From Syngnathus acus (taxonomy: Eukaryota > Chordata > Actinopteri > Syngnathiformes > Syngnathidae): 64,000 bases of DNA. Location: positions 15,862,193 through 15,926,192 of the forward strand of contig NC_051088.1 of NCBI RefSeq assembly GCF_901709675.1. Reading direction: 5' to 3'. The position numbers and the translations under genes are program-made. The notes under the pieces are model-generated. The model saw only the letters and a list, made by a program, of their open reading frames with translations. It had not been told where the DNA came from and made no database searches. Positions 24,731 through 36,979 of this stretch are shown in pieces. Each line of letters opens with the position of its first letter. Position 1 is the stretch's first letter.

Positions 24731-25643
24731 CACTGGACATTTTGATCTTTTAATCATGTTTCATTTTTTTCATTTTCTACAAATAACATTCATATTTAAA
24801 TTTGGAGAATTATGTTAATGGTTTGTAATTAAAAATAGTAAAATCAGAGAAACGGATCATTTTATAGTTGTCTATTATAGTTTCTTCACAGAGCTGTACA
24901 TTTTCTTTTTCATTGTCATTTTTTTCTGATAAACTGATTTAATCAATTGCAATCTATTGCTATGATTGGGCAATTATAAGTATTTAATAAGCTCTGTACA
25001 GTATCGTAGTCTACCGTATAACAATGTGGTAGCTACTAATGAAATAAAAGAACCGTTTTAAGCAAGATGAATAAAAAGTTCCCAGATGTTTACTAAAAAC
25101 TGTGACATTCTTTAGTCAAAATTGATGAATTACAGCACACCTAATTTGCTTTTATGGTCCTTACATTAGTTTTGAAGGCATCATGGACATGTATTGGAGA
25201 GCCGCTCGCCACATTGGGGTCACGTCTCGCCATAAATTCTTATTTCAAGCACTGACATTTTCGTTCTCCTTAAGATTAGATGTATTAAAAAAGGTTGATA
25301 TCGCCTATACGGGTCTCTTCATTTGTTTATTGGGAAAAATAAACATCAGGAATTGGTATGTGGGAGGAAAAATAATTTATGTCGCTTTAGCTGTGTCATA
25401 CTTTTGCCAAACTATTTCTAAAAAGTTTATGTGTGTTTAAAATGTGTTGAGAGGCACAAGAGTTTGAACACATGACACTAAAAAGTCCATGTCGCCTTTA
25501 AGTCTGTCTAAATGCTAAAATGGGAAGTCAATGTCGTTCTGTGCATCGAAACTACGTAAATGGAGAACTTGCTTTTTTTCTGTTTGCAAGGACAAAAGAG
25601 AAGAGGAAAAAGCCCTCAGTGTTCTCATGATATGAGATTTAAA

Positions 25644-27264
25644 ATGAAGCTGCAGTGTCTGTTCCTTCTTTCATTAGGTGAGCCACGACACTTTTTATGT
25701 TCTGTTGTTCTCTGCTTCTTGACTAATGGTATTTGTTCCCCAGATGTTTCCGGATGCATCGGCCTGCAGATGGTCCATGAGTTTGATGACATTAACCTGA
25801 GACTTGAGTTCCCGCCACTTTACAGAGGATATGTCAAGTCGTGCTGCAAGGTGTATTCAAACGGGTGTCAAACCCTCCTGGACAATACAGGCTACACCGC
25901 TGACTTCCTGAGAGGAAGAGTGAGCTTCACCGAGACAAACAGCTGGATTGAGTTCAAAGTGGCTCAGGCGCAGACGGCAGATGAAGGCTACTACAGATGT
26001 GTGCTGCTGGGCGCTCCTGCCTACGTTTACGCGGATCAGTGGGTTTACGTCATTGGTAAGCTTTCCCATCACACAACTATAGACTTTTTCGTGATGACTA
26101 GACAAAAGCTGCGATTTCATATGGTAGAAAATGATCAACTTCCACCTGACCTGAACATCAACGAAAGCTTGTTGCGTATATCCTTAAAGGATTTTTTTAT
26201 TAAAAAAAAAAAAAGTAATGTTGAGCTGTTGAACAGTTGTAAATTGATGCCAGGAGCCCTCGACCCTTTTGCATACACTGAGGAGCTATATTTTCATATT
26301 TTTGTCAGGCATCTCAGCTGACCAGGACAAGCAGTACCGGACCCCGTTGCCGACCATAACCGAGAGCCCGGAGTTGACCGGGACTCAAATGGCACAAGTG
26401 ACCAGTGACCATTTCATGTATGCACAACGACAGTGACGGTTTGACGGACCTTCTGTCAGTACTGACAGAATCATCACATGGAGTGGTAGGATCTGTTTAG
26501 TGGTTCGCATAGCTCTAAAGCTTTGTCCCTTTTAGAAGCAGAACCATTTGGACTTTTGCCACCCTCGCCGCCATCATTATGATTGTTGTTGTTGCCTCAG
26601 TGATCGGAGCGCTTTGCTTCAGAAGCAAAACCAAATCCAAACACTTGGGTAAGCTTTTCATTTATTATTATTATTATTATTATCCATTTTGACTGGTCAC
26701 TAATCACCAACCAGTTTGATCAAGCCAGCCAATGCCAGGGCAAATATAGACACTCATTGGGCCGATTGCCAGTCAATCATATAATAGTTCACGCAATCAA
26801 TCAAACCAATCTTTTCTTTTCCATCAACACTGAAGCCAACATGCTGACATTGTTTATGTTTATGAGTGGAAAAATCCTCAACAGATGGGAACAACATGCA
26901 ACCCAAAATTTGTTGACCGCTCAAACACCATGCTGCCCACTGCAATAAATTTAGATCAATCAACTTTAGTTTTCTCCCCTGAATTAATCCTCTGGTTTCA
27001 TTGCAGGCAAGTGTGCAAAAGGTCCGCCTGAGTCATCCAAAGAAGACGCCATAGTAGGTGTTAAAAGAGGAACACGAACCCTCTGACTCACTCTTTTCTT
27101 CCTTTAAATTAAAAAACAAGAACTTGTAACAAATACATTGTTTGCGCTTATAGGAGACGTCTGACGTCATCTACACGACAGTAGACTTCCCAAGTGAGCT
27201 GTACGTCACGGGAGCACCTGATGCTGGTGTGGTAGAGTACTCTGTACTCGCTGTCCACCGGTGA
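25644..27264 (+). CDS. CD300/pIgR-like single-V-domain receptor with two ITIM-like motifs
   Basis: Type I membrane protein of about 241 residues. Exons: 25644-25677, 25744-26055, 26309-26417, 26536-26648, 27007-27053, 27154-27264. Exon 1 codes a signal peptide (MKLQCLFLLSL; an in-frame ATG also lies at 25632). Exon 2 is one V-type Ig domain with extra cysteines of the CD300/pIgR kind (SCCKVYSNGC) and the closing DEGYYRC. Exon 3 is a Thr/Ser/Pro stalk. Exon 4 holds a transmembrane segment (AAIIMIVVVASVIGALC) followed by basic stop-transfer residues. Exons 5-6 form the tail, with VIYTTV and VEYSVL; both fit the ITIM pattern (I/V/L/S-x-Y-x-x-L/V/I). Such tails recruit SHP phosphatases and inhibit leukocyte activation. 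Ligand and cell type cannot be told. Fish have large lineage-specific families of these receptors, so I give no symbol. Confidence 0.8.
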
Positions 27265-28864
27265 ATGTGCTTGCAACCGCAAGGGGCAACGTTAGGACTT
27301 TACATATACTATGTAAAATTGACTTTTGATTGTATTTGTATCCAAGATTGTGTACCAACCCACCAAGTGGGGAAATTAAACACCCAAGTCATTTTTATTG
27401 TGCCCTGACCATTTGAAAAAATGATTGCTATAAAGGTGTGGCTAATTGATCACCAGTATTAGTGACAATTATCTTTAGCTAATAGCATCATCAGCGTTAG
27501 TTTGTGATAATGTTCAAAAAGAGTACGCAACAAGAGTAAATTGTTGCATTAAATTAACATTTTTCCCCCAAATTAGTTCTTTAAAAACAAATTAATATTA
27601 ATTATTTAAATTAATTAATATGGCTTCAAAATCCCAATGTTTACCATTGTATAATAACAGCCATCCACCATGCAAAACATTTTTGATGTGAAGATGTTTT
27701 TGTTAGTTTTCAGGGATGTTTTCCGGTTACCAATGTTTTATTTCAGTTGATCTCTGAAATAACTTTTTTTTAATCTTTTGGATATATTGACTTTAGCAGG
27801 CAGGCTAATTCCAGTTTAAAGACTAAAGAAAGAATTTGTGTGCTTATCGTTCACTGTGAGACCTTTTCACAATCTAAGCTCTGTTATCATGTCATCTTTT
27901 TTCTTCTTTGAGTCTGGTTACTGGCTACGAGACAGCCGCTCGATATTTTATTCTTAGTCCAAGCTTTTGCCTGTTTTTCAAAAATCCAATAGATTCAATA
28001 GTGGATTGAGTGTCACGTCTGTGACATTTGAGTGCAACAATGACAAGCCAGATAAAGATCATTATTTGCTCTCACTTCACTGATAAAATCGGACACACTG
28101 TATGACATTCATGACAAAAACGGAGGGACCGTTCCTAGCCTCAAGTGGTTTACAGAATCATTGTTTTGACGTATATTTGAGTGATTTTCGTCACAGTTTT
28201 GTAGCATTTATGGGTGATTGACGCTATGCTAACTGATCAAGAACAAGTCTAGCTATATAATAAAAAGAAAAATGTTGATATTGTCTTTTTCTGATGATAT
28301 GCTTGTCGTGTCGGGCTTACCTTAAATCAGAGCAAATAGCTTGAAGACATTTTTGCTGAGTCATATAGCTCAATTTTGTTTTTCTTCCTGTCAATGGCTT
28401 TTGAGAAACACAGCATATAAAAAAAAATCATACTAAAAAGAGCTAATTTTAAATTTTGTTTTTCAATGGAATGCTTGATAAATGTTGGCCATCAAAAGGA
28501 AGAACAACTGTTTTTGCCTTCAAATGATGTAATACAGCGAGGACTGGTATGTCGTTTCATCTTTTATTGGCAAGATCAGTGTACAGTCCTGTGATAAATT
28601 AGCAACATACAGTACAACAAATACTTTAATGAGTCACAAAACCTTGAATGTGTCTGACGTGGCTTCTATGGCTCCTTGAGGCATGAAGTGCATGACTACA
28701 ATCAAGACAATTCAAATGTATTGTGCAACTGACATCAATACCATTTACATTTGCAAAATGGACAGACAGGTGGTACTTTGCCCAACACTGCTAGTATATA
28801 CGTAAAGAGTCGCCAGGATGTGTTTTTCGTCCCCAAAAGTCTTGAAAGGGATCCTCTGGCCCTT
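27265..28864. other. Intergenic sequence between Ig receptor and prok1
   Basis: AT-rich. ATTAAA near 27375 may serve as the Ig receptor polyadenylation signal, and TTTATT at about 28563-28568 (AATAAA on the minus strand) may serve prok1. No other gene is seen. Confidence 0.45.
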
Positions 28865-30888
28865 TTATTGAAAGTCTATGTTCTTGTAGTCTTCTGTGCA
28901 TCTGTACTTGCTTCCGGCGTAGCGGGTGCACACCAAGTGGGGGAGGCAGGGGCACGTGTGGTGCTGCCTTTTACCAAAAAAGGGCACCTGCTTGAGTGCA
29001 AAAATGAATCCAAGAGATAAAATGTGAGAAGAAAAGCATTATAATTTGTCTGCTCGCCTTATGTTTTCATTGACTTAAAAAAAAAAAAAGATATACGACG
29101 GTGATAAAAATCCGATGTGAGAAAAAAGAGGGCAGATTCAGAATCATCTGATTAAAAAAATGCAAAAAAAATATGGAGCAGTGTAATTTACAAAATGGAA
29201 AAAATATATGCAAGTTTCTTTTTCAAATTGATTGAATAATCTGTATACAGTATACATACATACGCTATACAGTGAGGCCCGAAATTCTCCATACCCCTGG
29301 GCCGGGGTATGAATAGCTTTGAGCTTAACTTTTGGCCTATCCCAAATAGACTAGCTAGAGTTACAGCCCATATTTTTCATACCCCTGACCGTAAATACCT
29401 GACGTTGCTGTCTGAATGATGTAGGCCACAGCGCTCAATAAATACCTTCCTTACATGACATGACTGTCTGCGTGTCCCACCTTGTGGCTCAGCGGGTGGC
29501 ATAGATCGCCTTCGGTACCCCTCGGGATGCACATCCTCAGGCCCCTCAACCACAGACTGACGGCACAGCACAGACCCAGGCCACATTGCATGTCTCGCTC
29601 ACAAGCCTGGAGGGAGACACAACTCAGTCACACCGCAGATGCTAATAACGTATTTTGCGCTTTACCTATAAGGCCCCTCACGGCTGAATCCAGAGGGCAG
29701 CCATCCTAATTTAGGTTATCCTTTTCTACTGAAAGCACAGTTCTAAGGCTAGGATTCTTGCATCCTGCCTTTTTTTATGTGCACCCCTGTTTATAGAACT
29801 GGGTTGTGACAAGAGGAAAATGCCAAACGGACTGCTCTCCCTGACCTATGATGTAAGATGCTTTAGTTGAATTGCACCCACGCGCATTTTGTATGGTTTC
29901 ATCGCTCTGATCTATTTACAAGCGGCTATTAACTCTAGCCAGGATATCCTTACCTCCGGTGGACGTGAAGGAAGATGAGGATGTGGTCTCCACGCTGTCA
30001 TGCGTAATCACTTTTCATTTAATAGAACAAGACGTGTGACTGTGCTTTTAGGCATCTATTGCATTGGCACATGGCACATGATCTATTTGTATTGAAGCGG
30101 ATCAAATAAATTGGAATGGATCAACTTTATTTGCAGGGTGGCTTCGCGTTATTAATATTGACAAATTTGCACCAATGCAGCACAGCATATACCTGTCAAT
30201 GGAAATGAAACCAGGATTGCTTGACAAATGTACCCAATAATTCACTAATTCGGGTGGATTCATGGTTAGTATGGCGAGCAATGGTTACTCTGGCTTCCTT
30301 CAACATTCATTGCAAAAAAAGAAAAGAAATAGAGACATACGTTAACTCTATAGTATTATATGTACTATATGAAAATGTAAGAGAAGGTAAACAGATTAGA
30401 TTAGTTTGTAGATGATGAATAATTCATCGCTGCCCCTGCAGGTATGTGCAACTTTGCCACTAGGGCGGCAGTATAATACAGTCATGCAGAGACAAATGAA
30501 GAAGAGTGCTTTAAGTGACCCAGTAAGCTGCAGTAAATAAGGTGCATTTGCTTTTCTTTTCCCGATATTAGACAATTAGAAAAATCCCCCATATGCTGCA
30601 AAACTGAAATTACCATCTACAGCAAACATGTTTCAAATCAAGAAACTTTGTTCCGAGACATTCTTTTGGAGGTAACAAATGTTTGATAAATATTACCCAA
30701 GAATATATTTCATTGTTATCGTTTGAATTATTACAATTATCCAAAAACGACTTTCAAAAGGAAATTAAATGGAAAATATATGCACATATACCATATATAT
30801 ATAAATAACTCACTCCTGTGATGACAGCTCCTTTGGACCAGCTCACAGATGCCAGGAGAAAGGACAGCAGCACCACTTGGAAGCTCAT
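28865..30888 (-). CDS. prok1: Prokineticin-1, secreted cysteine-rich GPCR ligand
   Basis: Minus-strand gene in three exons: 30888-30814 (ATG, signal peptide, mature start), 29606-29481, 28987-28865 (TAA). They join in frame to 107 residues. The signal peptide is followed by the invariant mature N-terminus AVITG, needed for receptor activation. The mature chain has ten cysteines in the AVIT/colipase-fold pattern: ACERD, QCG, LCC, LRMC, GDLCHP, then [12 protein letters not shown] and YRC. The tail EDYKNIDFQ resembles PROK1 (short acidic/Asn/Phe end) more than PROK2. Prokineticins act on PROKR1/2 in angiogenesis, gut motility and neural signalling. An in-frame ATG lies upstream at 30975, but MSFQ begins a standard signal peptide, and a weak TATA-like GATAAA near 30953-30958 would start transcription downstream of that upstream ATG. 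Position next to lamtor5 supports the call. Confidence 0.93.
29270..29400. repeat. Possible Tc1-type terminal-repeat fragment
   Basis: Within prok1 intron 2. It contains CAGTGAGGCCCGAAATTC, typical in style of Tc1-like transposon ends, followed by the near-palindrome CATACCCCTGG/CCGGGGTATG, and a further CATACCCCTG about 80 bases on. It looks like joined transposon ends without an interior. Confidence 0.4.
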
Positions 30889-31702
30889 GATGAAATGGAT
30901 CCTCTTATGAAGCTTTCCAGCAGTCACTTGGGTGCGTCTCCCGGCTCCTCTCTTTATCCACTCGGGCTCCCTCACCTCACCTCAGCTTACCTCCCGCCCA
31001 CTCAGTGTGTGAGGTACCCCCACGGCCACCTCATCAGATGCTCACAGACAGGAATCCACGCATTGACGGACGGAGGTTCCTCTGTTTTTGAGTTTTTCCA
31101 AACATCTATTTCTGTGAGAGACTTGTTAAATTGAGACAGGCATGTGCGACTCCATTCTAACTTAAGTTTGAATGTAATTGATTAATTCTAAACACAGCCA
31201 CAGCCCATTTGTAAGGGTGTGGACACTTTTGTAATCACATTCTTTAGCCATTTATTTGAATAAAACTCATTTAGATACTTATTGTGTTCATTTTTATTAA
31301 AACAAAAATTTAATTAAAAAAATAGGTAAAATAATCTGACTATCAATTGTTCAGTGTGTTGAAATTTGTTCCATGAGTGGTCAACATTTTGGAGAATTTT
31401 CCTCACTGATTTTGTTTTGGTCGTGATGCTATTTAGTTGAGCAAATAAAGCAAAACTTATCAAATGTATGTTTGACTTCAATGGCACACCACCAGGAAAG
31501 TGTCAGATTGTAAATTGTGCAGCACTGTGATTGTACCTCCAAGATGTAATTGATCAAAAAAGGTTAGTTGTTCAAATACCTTTGAGCCAGGGGAAATCAC
31601 AAAACTATGGGTCAGATCTACACTTGGGGTTTGACTCTTTTGAATGATCTAATGTTGTTGAGATGTGGCCAGATAAACAACGCTATGTCATTGATGAAGT
31701 GA

Positions 31703-31731
31703 GTTTGTGTGTGTGTTTGTGTGTGTGTGTG
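31703..31731 (+). repeat. (GT)n microsatellite
   Basis: Nearly pure GT dinucleotide run of about 29 bases between prok1 and lamtor5. Confidence 0.85.
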
Positions 31732-32121
31732 TCACCTTTTGATTGAGTGTATAGCTTTTGTGAGTATTATTAGGATGCGAGCCTGCCGCAGTGCCGTTGA
31801 TGGATTCCTTCAATGTACCAGCCACATAATCATATCGAGTCATTTTTGCCCCGTCAGCAGCGCCGCCACTGAGGAAGAGCGGGGTCTTAAGGCTGACTCG
31901 CCCTCAAAATCAATCAACATTACACTATACAAATAAAACGCTCTCGGTTTATGCCCATCACATTAAGGCAATACCATATGATCAATGCGAGGCCTCATGT
32001 GAGCAATAGTTTCATGCTGATGTCTTAGAACAGTGGTGCTCAAACTTTGCACCGAATAATGCCCATCTAGCCCCCCCAAGAAACTTCCAAATCTTTAAAA
32101 TACAGTATCATAACCAACATG

Positions 32122-32184
32122 AAACAAACAAACAAACAAACAAACAAACAAACAAACAAACAAACAAACAAACAAACAAACAAA
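32122..32184 (+). repeat. (AAAC)n microsatellite
   Basis: About 15 uninterrupted AAAC units between prok1 and lamtor5. Confidence 0.95.
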
Positions 32185-32689
32185 TTGTTAAACATTAAAA
32201 ATAGATGTGTTGTACTTTAAAAACAAATATAACTGAATTATAAAATGCTCCATATCAAAAAAGTAAAAAATGTATAGAACTGAATTTATTTCAAAAAGTG
32301 TTTAAGCAGGTTGTGTTCACAGCTGATGTTTGACTGTATTCATCTTTTAAATGTATTTTTTAATTAAATGATTATTTTGCATACCACTAGACAAAGCCCA
32401 AATACCACGAATAAAGAGATTGGTGATAAATGAGAGTATTTTTTGATACTTTCTACTTTTATAGGGAAATATTTGTACCTTTTCACCTTTAAGGGAGTCA
32501 AAATCAATTCTTGTGCTTTTACCATTTATTTATGTACTTATACTTTAGTGACGAGTGTAAGTACTTTTGCCACTCTCATATTTGTATAATGTATGTCTTG
32601 TATTTAAAAGAATAGTAACCCTTACACTTCCAAACATGAGATTAATTTTGTCCGCCGTTTGCCAAAACGCGTTTCTTACTTTTAGGCCC

Positions 32690-32809
32690 TTGTGGCGAGT
32701 CGTAGCTGTGATCACGTGTAGAGTCAGCTGATTCAATACCGGAAAAGCATCACAACACCAACAAGGGTTCTCATTCTGGTCAACATTCCTTTTCATAGCC
32801 TTATTGCGG
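32690..32809 (+). promoter_or_regulatory. lamtor5 promoter with E-box and ETS-like sites
   Basis: Just upstream of the lamtor5 ATG at 32810. TCACGTG at 32712-32718 is the core of the E-box/CLEAR site bound by TFEB/TFE3 or USF; CAGCTG follows at about 32725; ACCGGAAAA at 32738-32746 fits an ETS site. There is no TATA box. The sites are seen; their use is inferred. Confidence 0.5.
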
Positions 32810-34154
32810 ATGGAGTCGACATTGGAACAACATCTTGACGACACGTAAGAGATCATTAGTCATTGTTTGATTTTGTATGTCTAGTGTTTACGCAAGAACA
32901 TTTCGATTTGTTCCCTCTTTCGTCGCTTGGTTCGCAGCATGAAGAATCCAGCAGTGGTCGGGGTTCTTTGTACGGACGAGCAAGGACACAACCTGGCATG
33001 TAAGTCAACTTTCATGTTTAGACAACTTTTCCTGGTTGAGTTCTAAAATTGGTTTAAGATCTTCCCGATTTTTTTCGGCTCCAGCTCACCATTTACCCAC
33101 GCACCCTCTCTGAATTGCCAGCAAAATTGAAATTCTCTACCGCACGCAAAATAAACATTATTCACTAAAATTGGCAACTTTCTAATTCCTGCAGGGGGAA
33201 AAAAAAATCAGTAGTGTGTCTTTGTGTGCGCGCTCGTGTGAGAGTATTTTAGTTGTGTATGAGTGAACTAAATTGAGTAATTTGAGAATAATTTATTAGT
33301 GTGTTAGCATAGAGTATTTTAGTTGTATTTGAGAGTGAACTAAATTGAGTAGTTTCAATTAATATGAAGATTGAAAGTATGTGAAACAGTTTCAGTATGT
33401 AGGCGAAGGGAAAACATCCTTTAGAATAGAATAGATCTTTATTGTCATTGTCACACATGTTTAATAAGTATGAGGGCATTTTTGTGATATGTGTAAGCTT
33501 TAATGCTGTCTGATGTGTGTTGGTGACATTTGTCGTTGTTCCTTAACCTCCAAACAGGCCGTGGATCGCTGTCGGATGAGCATGGGGGTGTGGTGTCCGT
33601 TTTGGCCAAACAGGCCGCTGCTCTGACAAGAGACCCCACGGACACGCCCACCGTGTGCCTGGAGTCTGACTCTGGGTGAGTGCCGCTGACCCCAACTTTG
33701 TTAATCTGTCTGAATTAAATTACACAAAAGATTGAATATTACATTTTACAGAATGGGGCAGAATAACAACGTCAATATTTGTTTGAATTTAGTTTGTGTG
33801 GCTATGCTGCCACCTAGCGGGAGCTCCCTGAACTTCCAGTGACGTTTGCTATTTTGGAAAGTCAGCTTCTGTGTTTTTTTTAATATAATAATGAATCAAT
33901 AACATTTGTGTTGCCCCAAGAGCAGAATTTTGATCAGTGTTTCCATTTTTATTTTGTTTCATTCCTTTGGTGGTCCTTTAGGAAATAACACATTTAGACT
34001 AAAGCTTTAATGTCCACATTCTTTATTTTATGTGTTACCAGAACAATTAAAAAATAAATAAAGCATTGTGGTTTCTCCCTCTATGATTTTCAGCAACATT
34101 TTGGTGAGGAGTCATGGCAGTGTCACAGTTGCCGTTCACAAGATTTCCTCCTGA
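32810..34154 (+). CDS. lamtor5: Ragulator subunit LAMTOR5 (HBXIP)
   Basis: Exons 32810-32844, 32938-32999, 33558-33675 and 34094-34154 (TGA) join in frame to 91 residues, exactly the human length. The start [16 protein letters not shown], the central [13 protein letters not shown], the [13 protein letters not shown] helix and the end TVAVHKISS are near-identical to human LAMTOR5. It is a roadblock-type subunit of the Ragulator complex on the lysosome surface, which anchors Rag GTPases for amino-acid activation of mTORC1. AATAAA at 34294-34299 is the likely polyadenylation signal. It sits between prok1 and slc16a4 as in human 1p13.3. Confidence 0.96.
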
Positions 34155-34293
34155 AAGCAATTTGAGATGTACAGAAAATACTGCAATGTTTGTGTCCCAA
34201 TCATGTTTGTCTTTGACCAAGTGTGTCAGTCTGTAATTGTTTAAGGATATGTACAAAAGCTGCATCTATGAACAAAGATGCATATACTTTCAA

Positions 34294-34299
34294 AATAAA
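34294..34299 (+). terminator. Polyadenylation signal of lamtor5
   Basis: AATAAA about 140 bases past the lamtor5 stop codon. Confidence 0.6.
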
Positions 34300-34849
34300 C
34301 TTGATGATGTGTGTCATCTGTTGAGTCATTTTAGGAACTTAGGAATACTGAAAGTGCAGTCTGTGTGTGCTTATCATAGTTAAAAAGATATACACAATAT
34401 ATAAGTATATTGTGAATATCTTGTGTGTGTATGTATGTATATACATTTCTTAAGTAATTTGAGATTTTCACATACGACTGTTGTTTGGAAGTGTTTAACT
34501 CGATGTACTGCAAGAACCAGTTTGTCAGAAAATGAACATCCTTTCAAAGAGGCTTTGGGCCAGTGCTTCTCAAAACTTTTGGGGGATGAAATTATTGTGC
34601 ATTTTATTTTATTTTTTAAAAATGGTGCCTGCTATTCCCCGAGCGACCTGTCGGTGGTCTCAAGGTCTATGCAGTTGAGGTCAGACGCCACCCAAAATCA
34701 TTTTGTACTGAATACAAATGACTGTACTACTAAGTGTATTTTATTAATTTATTTTCCACAAACCTCAATGGTGTTAATAATAATTATGGAAAGTTTTCTG
34801 GTTTAAAATGCGACCATGAGACCCATTCTGATGTCTTGGCATCTCCATC

Positions 34850-35393
34850 ACGTGACCCGGCGCAGCTAAAGCGCCCCCACCCTCCTTCTATCCCCTCTGG
34901 TTGACTTGCGAGCTCGCAGACGCCTTGGAACAGAAGGTGAGAGGATGCAGAAGGGACGCAGCCGCCGCGTGTAGAGGTGCAAGCAAGATCCCGGGCAGAG
35001 TCGGAGCCCCCAACCCTTGCTCCCCACGCCCCCCACCCCCTCCTCCTAAGTGCAAAGTTATGGCTGAAGGAGAAGAGCCTCCAATGACGCGCCTTGCAGG
35101 TTTGGGCAACCTTTCTCTCAAAGTTTACGCAGCAATAAAGTGGTCCTGGTCTGGCATTGCTAAAAATAAGTTATTTATGGCTTTAAAAGTGTGTCCCTCT
35201 CCCCTTTCTCACCCACGTTGGTTCTCCTCACAGATGGCCTGCAGATGACGATGACACGCGCCGTTTAAGTGTCACTCTGCGTCTGCTGTGAGGAAGAGGA
35301 CGGCTGTGAGTAGGGGGCACCGCACCGCACCGACGCCACCGCCATGCAATCCGGCTGCGCTCCAGAGATAACAACTGGCAGCAACTACACGAG
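34850..35393 (+). promoter_or_regulatory. GC/CpG-rich island with candidate upstream slc16a4 exons
   Basis: This is the only clearly GC-rich, CpG-bearing stretch in the 10.8 kb between lamtor5 and the slc16a4 start. It offers a donor AAG|GTGAG at about 34935. An exon bounded by acceptor CTCACAG (to 35233) and donor GAG|GTAAG (at 35393) contains a well-placed ATG at 35344 (CCACCGCCATG) opening 16 codons plus 2 bases. If joined to the slc16a4 exon at acceptor 44984, the frame runs straight into the slc16a4 ATG. It could instead be a leader exon only, or belong to a non-coding transcript. Confidence 0.4.
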
Positions 35394-35751
35394 GTAAGAC
35401 CCCCTTAAACATGCGACAATAAGTCTTGTGTAAAGCGCTCAAATTCAGCGTTTACTACAGAGTGTCAAACTCTCCATTCCTCAGGACATTAATGTCTGCT
35501 TTGCAATGCACTGCAAGGCTGCAGAAACGTGCAGCGAGTGGTGCCTAACGAATTTATTTTGTGCCTAACGAATTTATTTTGTGCCGAGGCCATCACTGAA
35601 ATTACTCGAAGTCTACCTCAAAACAACTTTCTCCATTGAAATAGATGAAAATGTCTTCCAAAAGTCCCCCAAACCCACCAACAATGTTTATAGTATATCT
35701 ATCTAAACTTGAGATAGCTAATCACATGTGCCAAAGAGGCCCGTTCTAACA

Positions 35752-35800
35752 TATCCATCCATCCATCCATCCATCCATTTTCTGTACCGCTTTGTCCCCA
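35752..35800 (+). repeat. Short copy of the ATCCATCC fish repeat
   Basis: Six ATCC units followed by ATTTTCTGTACCGCTTTGTCC, the start of the same repeat family seen in longer form at 43032-43400; truncated here. Confidence 0.6.
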
Positions 35801-35879
35801 CTAGTTTTTATAATTGTTACACATGTAGCAAGTAAAACTGACTCATTACCACTTTTGTTTTTAACATGCAATGGGTAAA

Positions 35880-36370
35880 ATGTAACCATTAAAATGTTTT
35901 GGCAGCGGGTCAGATTGGCCCATTAACATATTTTTGGTGTAAACATGCATAAGGTCAATTTGACCTATTATCTTTGGTTTATTTGACACACGTGGTAAGA
36001 AAATCAATCGTCTTTATTCGCCAAGTTTGGTTTGTGCATGCAAACACAGAATTTGACTCTGGTAGGTTTCGACTTCTGTACAAAAAAATTTACCCTTTAA
36101 GATTTTCTGGTGTTAAACATGCTTTGAGTCAAACTGATGTATTAATATTTTTTAGCATGTTAAAATGTGTGTTAATTTGACCTCTTAAACACTAAACCAG
36201 TGTTAAATAGGCAGCGGGTCAAATTGACCCTTTAACATCTTAGGCTATTAAACGTGGAGGCTTAAACCCTTTTGGTGTCAAATTGACCCATTGCCTTTTT
36301 ATAGCATTAAAAATTCAACAATCAATTTGACCTGTTATCATTTAAACATGCAGCTAGTCAAACTATATTA
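35880..36370 (+). repeat. Degenerate minisatellite with GGTCA-N3-TGACC palindromes
   Basis: Loose units of about 45-60 bases with GGGTCAAATTGACCC followed by TTAACAT and TTTGGTGTTAAACATGC. Exact inverted GGTCA half-sites spaced by 3 occur at 35952-35966 and 36216-36230. Partial copies are at about 35907, 36276 and 36322; a stray copy lies near 40115. Confidence 0.7.
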
Positions 36371-36979
36371 TTATGTATATACTCATATTTGGTTACGACA
36401 AACATGCTTCATCGTCTTGTTGCAGGTGTCAAGTTTGAAGCGCTCGAGCTGAGAATGTTACGCGTAGACGATGACTTGTGACCTTCGTTCCAAAGCAAAC
36501 CAACAAAACAGGTGAATCCAAATATTTGTGTTTTTTGTCATTTAAGAAAAACGGTCCTGTTTGTTTAGTTGGTGATGTCTTTTCATACCGCAGCAGTTTT
36601 GGTGTGCCGCAGGGGGTTTGACATTTTCCCTCAGGTGTTATGGTTTCAGACAAAATATTTATTTATTGAACAGTCCTGGAAAGAGACAGATGGGGAGCAA
36701 TAACAACAGTATTAAAACTTCCTATGAAAAGAGTAACATCACGTAAGATTTGGATTTTATTTACGTGTTGGAGTGGGAAAGTAGTGAGGAAAGGGATGCA
36801 ACAAGATGCAATGGTACAGTGCGACTGATGCATGGTGGGAGTTCCCATGTAAAGAATTGTGAGTGCAAATGAGAGGAATTCAACCTCCTCATTGTCAAAA
36901 AAATACAACAACTCTTTGCTCATGCTTGTTTTGTCTCCTTCAAAGTCAACATATTTCTAAAAACTCTCGGTTGTGTCAA

